This document shows positions 44,500-52,072 of a DNA stretch of 64,000 nucleotides, one piece after another. The stretch comes from Bacillus sp. es.036. GTDB lineage: Bacteria > Bacillota > Bacilli > Bacillales > Guptibacillaceae. Both the position numbers and the translations under genes were made by a program. The stretch spans positions 186,001-250,000 of the forward strand of contig NZ_PDIZ01000003.1 of the NCBI RefSeq assembly GCF_002563635.1. The letters are read 5' to 3'. The notes under the pieces were generated by a model. It saw only the letters and a list, made by a program, of their open reading frames with translations. It was not told the DNA's origin and made no database searches. Within the stretch, counting starts at the first letter, position 1. Every line of letters starts with the position of its first letter.

Positions 44500-44563
44500 T
44501 GTGATGTCTTTCACATACATAATATAACGTGGATTTAATTGCTCATATGTGACAAAGATCACA
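44500..44563 (-). promoter_or_regulatory. Two Rex-type operators upstream of ldh
   Basis: TGTGA-TGTCTT-TCACA (44500-44515) and TGTGA-CAAAGA-TCACA (44548-44563), both with the 6-base spacing of the Rex consensus TTGTGAANNNNTTCACAA. They flank an AT-rich TTATATTATG region that probably holds the -10. Rex repression of ldh at low NADH/NAD is known in Bacillus. Confidence 0.8.
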
Positions 44564-44633
44564 TGAAAAGGTTTACATATAAAATTAATTTTAAAAGGTA
44601 AAATAAACATGATTAAATGAGAAATCTATGTAA

Positions 44634-44658
44634 AAAACGCTCAAATTTTGAGCGTTTT
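44634..44658 (-). terminator. Terminator of the small Lsm-like gene
   Basis: AAAACGCTCAAA-A-TTTGAGCGTTTT followed by TT on the minus strand, just beyond the stop codon. Confidence 0.85.
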
Positions 44659-44663
44659 GTTTT

Positions 44664-44909
44664 TTACCAGAAAAAGAAAGGTGACCAGCTATAAGCAGCG
44701 ATGGAGGCAAGACCGACTGCAATGAGAGCCGCTCCGAAAAAAAAGTAGCTACCAAAGCCGGGACCGTCGTTTCCGCCGCCCTCCATCGGGCGCAGGTAGA
44801 CATTGTCACGATCACAGTGGTCGATGTATCCATAGTGCGTAGTGCCATCGTGGCAGCGAATGGCTACACATCTGCCAACATTATTATTGAATTTCTCGTG
44901 ATAAGACAT
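44664..44909 (-). CDS. Uncharacterised small protein: Sm-like N-terminal half, C-terminal membrane helix
   Basis: 81 residues. The first half, GRCVAIRCHDGTTHYGYIDHCDRDNVYLRPM, resembles the two-strand Sm1/Sm2 pattern of Lsm-like small proteins seen in Bacillus spore genes. A Gly-rich linker (EGGGNDGPGFGSYFFFG) leads to a hydrophobic helix and ends SWSPFFFW. ATG at 44909 with GAGGA 5 bases before is preferred to the ATG four codons upstream. Possibly sporulation-related, by likeness in style only; no function assigned. Confidence 0.7.
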   Translation of the reverse strand: MSYHEKFNNNVGRCVAIRCHDGTTHYGYIDHCDRDNVYLRPMEGGGNDGPGFGSYFFFGAALIAVGLASIAAYSWSPFFFW

Positions 44910-45012
44910 GTTATTCCTCATTTCTAGTTTAGTGTAAGAGTCACGAAACTCTCCGAACTTGCTAGATACATTATTACTCTATGAAATAAACATAGAGGAG
45001 GTTTGGACAGGA

Positions 45013-45060
45013 ATGGAATTGAAGCAAAATAACAACACTTTAATAAAAGAAATTAAGTAG
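45013..45060 (+). CDS. Possible 15-codon leader peptide
   Basis: ATG at 45013, TAG at 45058-45060, peptide MELKQNNNTLIKEIK. It is preceded by CATAGAGGAGG (44991-45001), and the following gene by the similar AATAGAGGAGG (45077-45087). Spacing from the Shine-Dalgarno to the ATG is long (11 bases). It may be a leader peptide or a remnant of duplicated translation-start sequence. Confidence 0.25.
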   Translation: MELKQNNNTLIKEIK

Positions 45061-45092
45061 CTATGATAAAGATACAATAGAGGAGGTGCGGG

Positions 45093-45920
45093 ATGGACAC
45101 GATTAAACCACTGGGGTCATTTTATAGAGTGGATGATGAAGGCCATTTGGTAAACGATACGTCGTGGGAGAAAATTGATCGAAACTATCGAAATGCGATC
45201 AGACGTGCTGTTGAAATTTTAACTCTAGCAATCCCTATAAGCAGCATTTACTTAAGGGGATCAGTGCCAAAGGGGAATGGAATTGAGGGTATATCGGATC
45301 TTGATTTCATAGTTTTAACGGACCAAGATAATGAAAAAGCAGCTGAGTTCCTAAATGAAAAACTAACAGATGAATTTCCATGGGTGAGTGGTTGTGAGGT
45401 AAGTTTTTTTTCACATCAAAAGCTAGGAAAATTAACGCGCTTTTCAATCATTCCATTTATGCTCAAAACGTCTAGTCTCTGTGTATACGGAAACGACGTG
45501 ACAAATGATATTCCGAATTTTAAGCCAGACCGAGCCCTTGCCAATGATCATCTCATTCAGCTGCGAAAACATATTAATCAGGCGAAAAAAGAGCTGCTCG
45601 GCAATGAAGATGCGGAAGATATTGCGGATTGCTGTACATGGATTATGAAAATAATTGTTCGTAGTGGACTAGCGCTTGTCATGGAACAAAAGCCAATGTA
45701 TACAAGAGATCTATATCCAGCGTATGCGTTATTTAGCGCTCATTACTCACAGAAAGAACAAGAAATGAAGCAGGCCATAACATATGCGATTGTACCTTCT
45801 AAATCTGCAGATGAAATAACTCGTTTTTTGAATGGGTTTGGGGAATGGATGATTCAAGAATCAAATCAATGGTTAGATCAATACAATCCGAGTCGAGTAC
45901 CTTATATGCCTATAACATAA
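45093..45920 (+). CDS. Nucleotidyltransferase-fold protein of unknown substrate
   Basis: 275 residues. The polymerase-beta-type nucleotidyltransferase motif is clear: IYLRGSVPKGNGIEGISDLDFIVLT (about residues 53-77), with GS and the DxD metal-binding pair (Asp-Leu-Asp); a third acidic residue may be in CEVSFF (about residue 106). The C-terminal half is helical (IADCCTWIMKIIVRSGLALV), as in aminoglycoside adenylyltransferases, but it is not close enough to any resistance enzyme I recognise to claim that activity. GAGGAGGTGCGGG precedes the ATG. Monocistronic. Confidence 0.75.
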   Translation: MDTIKPLGSFYRVDDEGHLVNDTSWEKIDRNYRNAIRRAVEILTLAIPISSIYLRGSVPKGNGIEGISDLDFIVLTDQDNEKAAEFLNEKLTDEFPWVSGCEVSFFSHQKLGKLTRFSIIPFMLKTSSLCVYGNDVTNDIPNFKPDRALANDHLIQLRKHINQAKKELLGNEDAEDIADCCTWIMKIIVRSGLALVMEQKPMYTRDLYPAYALFSAHYSQKEQEMKQAITYAIVPSKSADEITRFLNGFGEWMIQESNQWLDQYNPSRVPYMPIT

Positions 45921-45930
45921 TAGCTAAATG

Positions 45931-45970
45931 AAAAGACCGGAGATCAAGAAAATGATCTTCGGCCTTTTTT
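45931..45970 (+). terminator. Terminator after the nucleotidyltransferase gene
   Basis: AAAAGACCGGAGATC-AAGAAAAT-GATCTTCGGCCTTTT followed by TT; two G-T pairs. Confidence 0.85.
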
Positions 45971-45973
45971 CAT

Positions 45974-46123
45974 TTATAAATAGGTGATTAACGCGATTCC
46001 GCCTAAGAACAAACCACTTAGAATGAGTTTACCGAAAAGGGGGAGTTGTTCTTTTCCCTTTTCGTTGATTCGTTCTTCTTCTTCATCAATAGTCGTTTTA
46101 TATTTTGAATGACAGCAGCCCAT
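45974..46123 (-). CDS. Small Cys-Cys membrane protein, unknown
   Basis: Found by hand: 49 codons, ATG at 46121-46123, TAA at 45974-45976, with AAAGGTGTGATG upstream. The peptide begins MGCCHSKYKTT, continues with an acidic stretch (DEEEERINEKGKE) and ends in a hydrophobic helix LILSGLFLGGIALITYL. Lies 53 bases after the cstA stop on the same strand, so it may be cotranscribed with cstA. It is not the DUF466 (YbdD) partner of enterobacterial cstA, which is different in sequence. Confidence 0.6.
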   Translation of the reverse strand: MGCCHSKYKTTIDEEEERINEKGKEQLPLFGKLILSGLFLGGIALITYL

Positions 46124-46176
46124 ATCATCACACCTTTACAATCCGTCAAAGGGGGATTTTCTGTTCAACGTATCCT

Positions 46177-47634
46177 TTATGCAACGCTGTCCTTATCCCA
46201 ACCTGAAATATCGATTTCGAGGGGAATGTTGGCAGCACGTTGCTTACGAGCCGAGTAGAAGAAAGCTACAATAACAGCGATCGTAATGATGGTTGCCCCA
46301 ATGTAAGCGACGTTCATCGGTAAGCGAAATCCAATTGGCGCATTTAGAATGTAAGTGGTCGTTGCCATCGTGATGAAAATCGCTGGAATCATCGCAATCC
46401 AATAGTTTTTCTTCGCAATAAACAAGTACATTGCACCAACCCATAAGGCAATCATCGCTGTAGACTGGTTTGCCCATGAGAAGTATCTCCATAGAAGGGT
46501 GAAATCAATTTTCGTGAGCCCAAATGCAACAACGAAAAGCGGTAGTGCGATCCAGAGACGATTTGTTACTTTACGCTGTGAGTAATTAAAGTAGTCTGCA
46601 ATAATCATACGAGCACTTCTGAAGGCTGTATCGCCAGACGTAATTGGAAGGACGATAACACCAAGAATGGCTAGCGTTCCGCCGATTGCACCGAGCATGA
46701 GCGTAGAAGCTTCACTTACAATGGCAGCGGGACCACCATTTGCAAGTAGTTCATTTAACCCAACCGGGCCATTGAATAAGCTCATAGCGGCAGCCGCCCA
46801 AATCATCGCAATGACACCTTCTGCAATCATCATACCGTAGAAAATGTTACGACCTTGTTTTTCATTTTGCGTTGTGCGTGAAATGATTGGCGTTTGTGTG
46901 GCGTGAAACCCAGAAAGCGCGCCGCAAGAGATTGTTAAGAACAGCAATGGAAAGACCGGTGCATTGTCAGGGTGAAAGTTACTTAGCGTAATTTCAGGAA
47001 TCGGTGCGCCGGTGAACACAAGTCCAGCACCAACACCAAGTGCACTAATAAGAAGAAGGGCGCCAAAGATTGGATAGAAGCGACCGATGATTTTATCAAT
47101 CGGTAGCAATGTAGCTAGGATATAGTAAACAAAAATCGCTCCTAGAATAAGGCCCATTGTTGCCCAGCCGTTCATTAAGTTATTCAATAGACCAGCTGGT
47201 GCTGTGACAAACACCGTTCCTGTTAGAAGGAGAAGTAGAACGGCGAATGCATTTACAACGTGCTTCATCACTTTTCCAAGAAACTTTCCTGCAAGTTCAG
47301 GTAAGTGAGCGCCCCTGTTACGAATGGAGATCATTCCTGTAAGGTAATCGTGAACAGCTCCTGCGAAAATACAGCCAAATACGATCCAGAGAAAAGCGAC
47401 TGGCCCGTAGAGTGCACCAAGAATCGGGCCGAATATTGGACCAACCCCTGCAATGTTCAATAATTGGATTAAAGAATTTTTCTTCGTGTTCATTGGAAGG
47501 TAATCGACGCCATCCTGATGCGTATAGGCGGGGGTTTGACGTGCTTCCTTAATGCCAAAAATTTTCTCAACAAATTTTCCGTAAGTAAAATAACCAATAA
47601 TAAGAAGTGCAATTCCTGCTAGAAATGTATACAT
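46177..47634 (-). CDS. cstA: CstA family transporter (carbon starvation protein; peptide or pyruvate uptake)
   Basis: Polytopic membrane transporter of 485 residues. CstA marks: YTFLAGIALLIIGYFTYGKFVEKIFG, LLNIAGVGPIFGPILGALYGPVAFLWIVFG and CGALSGFHATQTPIISRTTQNE. Members take up pyruvate (E. coli BtsT) or peptides. ATG at 47634 has AAAGGGATGAT before it; an ATG 24 codons upstream has no site. It lies directly downstream of lytS-lytT, whose LytTR-type binding repeats are found in its promoter, so pyruvate is the most likely substrate (inference). Confidence 0.9.
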   Translation of the reverse strand: MYTFLAGIALLIIGYFTYGKFVEKIFGIKEARQTPAYTHQDGVDYLPMNTKKNSLIQLLNIAGVGPIFGPILGALYGPVAFLWIVFGCIFAGAVHDYLTGMISIRNRGAHLPELAGKFLGKVMKHVVNAFAVLLLLLTGTVFVTAPAGLLNNLMNGWATMGLILGAIFVYYILATLLPIDKIIGRFYPIFGALLLISALGVGAGLVFTGAPIPEITLSNFHPDNAPVFPLLFLTISCGALSGFHATQTPIISRTTQNEKQGRNIFYGMMIAEGVIAMIWAAAAMSLFNGPVGLNELLANGGPAAIVSEASTLMLGAIGGTLAILGVIVLPITSGDTAFRSARMIIADYFNYSQRKVTNRLWIALPLFVVAFGLTKIDFTLLWRYFSWANQSTAMIALWVGAMYLFIAKKNYWIAMIPAIFITMATTTYILNAPIGFRLPMNVAYIGATIITIAVIVAFFYSARKQRAANIPLEIDISGWDKDSVA

Positions 47635-47673
47635 GAAATCATCCCTTTCCGTACAATGTATGCGTTTACATAA

Positions 47674-47749
47674 AGTATAAGAGATGAGAGGGAGGAATGG
47701 ACTCATTCCGCTCTAACATGTCTGAAAGTTGGATTGAGATGTCTGTATG
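47674..47749 (-). promoter_or_regulatory. cstA promoter with LytTR-type direct repeats
   Basis: Direct repeats ATGTCTG at 47718-47724 and 47739-47745, exactly 21 bases apart, the spacing known for LytTR regulators; a -10 TATACT (47679-47674, minus strand) with no good -35 lies downstream. This is the layout of an activator-dependent promoter. Confidence 0.65.
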
Positions 47750-47771
47750 AAAGACTGACATGCACTCGGAA

Positions 47772-48500
47772 TTACAATTCAAGTTCAGTACGAAGCGCTT
47801 TTACATAATTACGACTTACAGAAAGCTTTTCTCGAGCACCTTCTAATTCAAGCTGATAAGCACCATTAAACCAGGGGGTCAGGCGCGTCACGTAGTGAAG
47901 ATTAACAAGATATCCTTTATGAATTCTAAAAAATGAGAAGGAGGATAGTCGGCTTTCAAGTTCTTTTAGCGCCATCTTCACTTCGTACTCGCCATTTTTC
48001 ACAACGATCCGTGAGACTTTTTCATCGCGAAAAATAAAGAGGATATCATTGGGATCGAGGTAATGAATCTCACCTTCTAGTTCAACTGATAGCTTGCCTT
48101 TCTTTGGTGGAAGATCTTCTTTAGTAGATACGTGCATCAACTTCTCTAGACGCTGTACGGTTTGATAAAGCTGTTCTTCATCATAAGGTTTCAGAAGATA
48201 GTCAACCGCTTCATATCGAAAAGCTTCTGCAGCAAATTCAGGATAAGCAGTCGCAAAAACAATGTGCGGTGGTTTTTTTAGTTCCAATAAGGCTTTTGCT
48301 GCTTCCATCCCATTCATTTTGGGCATCTCGACATCAAGAAACACAACATCTGGTTGGAGTTGAAGTGCTTTGATCACAGCTGTTTCACCTGAATCAGCTT
48401 CACCAATGACATTTATCGACTTACAATGTGAGAGTAAATGAACGAGTTCCTGGCGGCTGTATCGTTCATCATCCACGATTAAACATTTCAATTCGTTCAT
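47772..48500 (-). CDS. lytT: LytTR response regulator LytT
   Basis: 242 residues. Receiver domain: VDDERYSRQEL, phospho-acceptor Asp in PDVVFLDVEMPKMNG (about residue 55) and KPYDEEQL. C-terminal LytTR DNA-binding domain: DILFIFRDEKVSRIVVKNGEY, FFRIHKGYLVNLHYVTRLTPWFNGAYQL and KLSVSRNYVKALR. Starts immediately after the lytS stop (TAG then ATG), so cotranscribed and coupled. In Bacillus LytST controls pyruvate transport genes; here cstA follows with matching repeats. Confidence 0.92.
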   Translation of the reverse strand: MNELKCLIVDDERYSRQELVHLLSHCKSINVIGEADSGETAVIKALQLQPDVVFLDVEMPKMNGMEAAKALLELKKPPHIVFATAYPEFAAEAFRYEAVDYLLKPYDEEQLYQTVQRLEKLMHVSTKEDLPPKKGKLSVELEGEIHYLDPNDILFIFRDEKVSRIVVKNGEYEVKMALKELESRLSSFSFFRIHKGYLVNLHYVTRLTPWFNGAYQLELEGAREKLSVSRNYVKALRTELEL

Positions 48501-50237
48501 CTATTCGTCCTCCATTAGTGGAATCAAAAAGCAAATGGTTGTACCGTTATAAGGCTCGCTATGAATGGAAAGGCTTGCTTCGTTTCCAAATAGCATTGTT
48601 AGGCGACGATTTACGTTATAGAGTCCGAGTCCTGTACCAATCTCAGACGCGACGTGTGCTTTTCCGAGCTCTGTTAAACGATCAGGGGGAATCCCTTCAC
48701 CGTTATCAGTCACACAAACAGTAACCCCGTTTAGATTTTGAGCAATCGTAATTTCAACGAGACAATCGTTTTCCTTATTTTTGATACCGTGTTTAATCGC
48801 ATTCTCAACAATCGGCTGTAACGTCAGGGGAGGCAATTGAACCGTTAATACACTTTCATCAATTGTATATTTAACGGTTAGTCTGTCTACAAAACGAGCT
48901 TCTTCCACTTCCAGATAGGCTTTCACATGTTTTAACTCCTGGTTAAGCGACGTCATATTTGCCGTAGTTCCAGATAAATTCTGTCTTAAGAAGTGTGAAA
49001 GGGAGACGAGTAATTTACGTGCTTTATCTGGTTCAATTCGAATTAACGAAATGATCGTATTAAGTGAATTAAACAGAAAGTGCGGACTGATTTGTGCTTG
49101 TAATGCTTTGATTTCGGCTTCTTTTGCGAGCTGATAGGCTTTATCTGCTTCAGCGATTTCGAGCTGATTACTAAGAAGATTGCTGAGACCGAGCACAAGC
49201 TCAGTAATAATATGGGTAATCTCTTTTTCCGATCGGAAGTAAAATTTTAGCGTGCCGATTGTTTTCCCTCGCTGTTTAAGCGGGGCAATGATGGCAGCTC
49301 CGAGCGGGCAGTCTTTTTCGGCGCAGTGAATGGTCTGATCGTTTGCTACAACAATCTCACCATTATGAATGACGTCTTTCGTAATGGTTGTTTGAATCTC
49401 ATGTCCGGATTGGTGATGGTCGTTTGCAAGGCCAACGTGACTTAAAATGTGTGTACGATCTGTTATCGCGACTGCACTACCTTCAATTTCACGATGAAGA
49501 ATCTGACAAACTTCATTAGCTGAAGCTTCGGAAAGTCCCTGTCTGAGATACCCGAGTGTTTGATCCGCGATACGAAGGGTTTTCTGTGCCTGAAGAGCAC
49601 CAGCTTTTTCTTCCTCGTTTACAACATTTTTTATAATAAGAAGGAAGAGAGCACAGCCAATCCCGTTTGCGAGAATCATTGGGATTCCGATTACTTCTAC
49701 TAGAGCCAGGGCATTTTGGAACGGTTTAGAAAGAATCAAAATAATGAGCATTTGAACGGCTTCTGCACCTGCACCGATCATAAAGGCTGATCGAAGTTTA
49801 ACATGACGATTTCGTTTATGTAGAGAGCCCGCGATAAGTCCAGCAATAATGGAGGCAAGTCCACAAGCAAATGCTGTGAATCCACCGAGCATATAGCGGT
49901 GAACCCCTGCGATAAGTCCGGCACCAAAGCCAACCCTCTTTCCACCAAGAAGTCCAGCAAGAACGACCCCAATTACTCTTGAATTCGCGATGGCTTCGTC
50001 AGAAGAAACTTCCAGCGGCCAGGAATTAAATTGGAGTGAATCTGTACTAAATGTTAAACCTGTATACGTTCCGATGATCCCGAAGAAACCAAAGAAGCCA
50101 ATCGCAACATACTGTTGCTTACGAGCAAGCTGATCGCTGTAGATCATATCTCTGAAGAAGCGAAAGCGGGTTAGCACAAATGCAATTGTAACGATAATGC
50201 CAAGTCGCTCAAGCATCGTAAGCAAGAGTTCGATCAT
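48501..50237 (-). CDS. lytS: Sensor histidine kinase LytS
   Basis: 578 residues. N-terminal 5TM-LYT domain with five to six hydrophobic segments (residues about 5-200, including GVVLAGLLGGKRVGFGAGLIAGVHRY), a GAF-like domain (AVAITDRTHILSHVG ... IIAPLKQRGKTIGTLKFYF), then the LytS-type kinase core with the His in QISPHFLFNSLNTIISLIR and the ATPase PPLTLQPIVENAIKHGI and GTGLGLYNVNRRL. AAAGGAGC precedes the ATG. Known homologues respond to extracellular pyruvate or membrane potential. Confidence 0.93.
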   Translation of the reverse strand: MIELLLTMLERLGIIVTIAFVLTRFRFFRDMIYSDQLARKQQYVAIGFFGFFGIIGTYTGLTFSTDSLQFNSWPLEVSSDEAIANSRVIGVVLAGLLGGKRVGFGAGLIAGVHRYMLGGFTAFACGLASIIAGLIAGSLHKRNRHVKLRSAFMIGAGAEAVQMLIILILSKPFQNALALVEVIGIPMILANGIGCALFLLIIKNVVNEEEKAGALQAQKTLRIADQTLGYLRQGLSEASANEVCQILHREIEGSAVAITDRTHILSHVGLANDHHQSGHEIQTTITKDVIHNGEIVVANDQTIHCAEKDCPLGAAIIAPLKQRGKTIGTLKFYFRSEKEITHIITELVLGLSNLLSNQLEIAEADKAYQLAKEAEIKALQAQISPHFLFNSLNTIISLIRIEPDKARKLLVSLSHFLRQNLSGTTANMTSLNQELKHVKAYLEVEEARFVDRLTVKYTIDESVLTVQLPPLTLQPIVENAIKHGIKNKENDCLVEITIAQNLNGVTVCVTDNGEGIPPDRLTELGKAHVASEIGTGLGLYNVNRRLTMLFGNEASLSIHSEPYNGTTICFLIPLMEDE

Positions 50238-50256
50238 GAGGAGAAGCTCCTTTCAG

Positions 50257-50294
50257 GTGCCTGTCACCACCCGGTTTAAGTCAAATTCTGTCGA
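50257..50294. repeat. Dispersed 38-base repeat, copy A
   Basis: Begins GTGCCTGTCACCACCCG and ends TGTCGA with 15 variable bases between; the same frame of 17 + 15 + 6 recurs at 56908-56945. Lies in the untranslated leader of lytS. Confidence 0.75.
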
Positions 50295-50315
50295 ATGGTA
50301 AAGCGGTTACTTCTT

Positions 50316-50344
50316 ATTATACGGGTTTTAATGAAGAGATAAAA
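50316..50344 (-). promoter_or_regulatory. Candidate lytST promoter
   Basis: Minus strand TTTTAT (50344-50339), 17 bases, TATAAT (50321-50316), about 80 bases before the lytS ATG, so that repeat copy A is in the mRNA leader. Confidence 0.5.
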
Positions 50345-50397
50345 TGGATGAACGAGTGAAGACGAATCACTCAAACATAAAATGCGATTTCTTACAG

Positions 50398-51816
50398 TTA
50401 CGTTTGAATATCAAACTTCCTTAACCGGTACTGCAAGCTTTGTCTACTCAGACCTAACACCTGTGCTGTTTTCGAGATGTTGTTTTTATTTTCTTTAAGC
50501 ACTTGTTGAATATAATTTTTTTCAGTTTTCTCCATTTGTTCTTTCAATGGGATGACTTGATTTGAGTGATGAATGGTTAGTTGATCAGGCTCAATCAAAT
50601 GTCTTTCTTTTTGTAATGGAGATTTATTTCGATACTGAATGGGCAAATGAGAATAGTGTATGATGTCTTCGCTCATCATTAAATTCATCGCTCCTTCAAT
50701 AATATGCTCTAATTCTCGAACATTCCCTGGCCAATCGTAAGCCTGGAATGACTCAGAGACTTCGGTATCTACTCCTTTCACATCCATTTGAAAGAGATCA
50801 TTATATTTTGAGATAAAGGAATCTACTAACAAAGAGATATCCTCTTTCCTTTCTCTAAGTGGCGGGATAAATAGTGTCACAACCCCAAGTCGGTAATACA
50901 AGTCTTTACGCATTCGTTCCTTCGCAATGGCTTCAATGGGGTCTTCGTTCATTGTAGCGATAATTCTGACGTCAATGGCCTTATCTTCTGTATCACCAAT
51001 GCGCCTAATTGTTTTTTCCTGCAGGACTCTCAATAGTTTCGCTTGTAAATTCATACTTAAAGAATTGATTTCATCAAGTAATAACGTTCCGCCCTCTGCT
51101 TGTTCGAATAATCCTGGTCGTTCCGTGGCGCCTGTAAAAGCACCACGCTTTGTCCCAAAAAGAAGGCTTTCAATTAAGTTATCCGGCAGTGCTGCGCAAT
51201 TTTGCGAGATAAATGGAGCCGAAGAGCGATGGCTTCCATTGTGAATGCTTTGCGCGAATAATTCTTTCCCCGTACCGGTCTCCCCTACAATTAAAACAGA
51301 CGACGACGTTCGCGTACTGCGTTTTGTATTCTCAATCACTTCTTGAATAGCAAGACTACTTCCGATAATGCTATCAAATGTAAAGCGCGTGTTCCCTTTT
51401 CGATTCATATTATCTCGGATTAACCGTTCTAATTTAGTCACATCGTTAGAAATTTCGACAGCGCCTTTAATCGTACCATTTTCTAAAATGGGAAAAGAGT
51501 GATTAATTGTCGTGATTTCTTTCCCTTTATTATTGAAATACGTTTGTTTCACATTAGACGTTTCGACCCCCTTTTGAAGCGCCTTAACGAGCGTGCTGCT
51601 TTCATTTGCAGAGAACATGAAAACATCTAATAAATATTTATCAAGCACATCCTGGTGATCCATTGCTTCAATTTGCATCATTTTCGGATTGTAAATGATC
51701 GTTTTACCTTTCTCGTCGATCACATGAACACCTACGTCGATTTCATCGATGATTTTTTTATATACCTGGTTTATGGTTTCAAGAGATTTACAGTCGTTCT
51801 CAGTGTCATTATCCAA
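50398..51816 (-). CDS. rocR: Sigma-54-dependent activator RocR
   Basis: Activates arginine/ornithine catabolic genes with sigma-54 (SigL). 472 residues: N-terminal PAS sensor (about residues 15-130, GVHVIDEKGKTIIYNPKMMQIEAMD), AAA+ domain with Walker A GETGTGKELFAQSIH and the sigma-54 contact loop GAFTGA (about residue 225), Walker B GGTLLLDEIN and a C-terminal Fis-type HTH (NNISKTAQVLGLSRQSLQYRLRKF). TTG start at 51814-51816 behind GGAGGTATG. Divergent from rocD, which has a -24/-12 promoter. Confidence 0.92.
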   Translation of the reverse strand: MDNDTENDCKSLETINQVYKKIIDEIDVGVHVIDEKGKTIIYNPKMMQIEAMDHQDVLDKYLLDVFMFSANESSTLVKALQKGVETSNVKQTYFNNKGKEITTINHSFPILENGTIKGAVEISNDVTKLERLIRDNMNRKGNTRFTFDSIIGSSLAIQEVIENTKRSTRTSSSVLIVGETGTGKELFAQSIHNGSHRSSAPFISQNCAALPDNLIESLLFGTKRGAFTGATERPGLFEQAEGGTLLLDEINSLSMNLQAKLLRVLQEKTIRRIGDTEDKAIDVRIIATMNEDPIEAIAKERMRKDLYYRLGVVTLFIPPLRERKEDISLLVDSFISKYNDLFQMDVKGVDTEVSESFQAYDWPGNVRELEHIIEGAMNLMMSEDIIHYSHLPIQYRNKSPLQKERHLIEPDQLTIHHSNQVIPLKEQMEKTEKNYIQQVLKENKNNISKTAQVLGLSRQSLQYRLRKFDIQT

Positions 51817-51862
51817 AATACATACCTCCTATACTGCTATCGTTATTGTATGTGTAGAAGTA

Positions 51863-51930
51863 CATGCGTTGCAATATTTTATTGCGCATACATGCAAAAA
51901 AGATCAATTATACGCAAAGGAATTTTGCAT
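51863..51930. promoter_or_regulatory. Probable RocR upstream activating sequences
   Basis: Two dyads: GCAAT-ATTTT-ATTGC (51871-51885), flanked by ATGCG and GCAT, and ATGCAAAA (51892-51899) with TTTTGCAT (51923-51930). They sit 50-130 bases upstream of the sigma-54 promoter, where enhancer sites are expected. Confidence 0.6.
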
Positions 51931-51981
51931 ATCTGAATTGAATAATCCCCGTCATCCTTATACTTAACGCGTAAATAAAAG

Positions 51982-51999
51982 TTGGCATAAAACTTGCTA
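51982..51999 (+). promoter_or_regulatory. Sigma-54 (-24/-12) promoter of rocD
   Basis: TTGGCATAAAACTTGCTA: GG and GC are separated by exactly 10 bases, as sigma-54 promoters require. 73 bases before the rocD start. Confidence 0.88.
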
Positions 52000-52072
52000 A
52001 TTACTAAGGGGAGAGAAGAGCGAAGTTATTTTTGCTCCTCTAGGTGAGGCGAACTTTTAAAGGAGGATGAAC

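Noticed and set aside
45093-45920. Aminoglycoside resistance nucleotidyltransferase
   Set aside because: Only the general fold motif matches; nothing specific to known resistance enzymes could be recognised.
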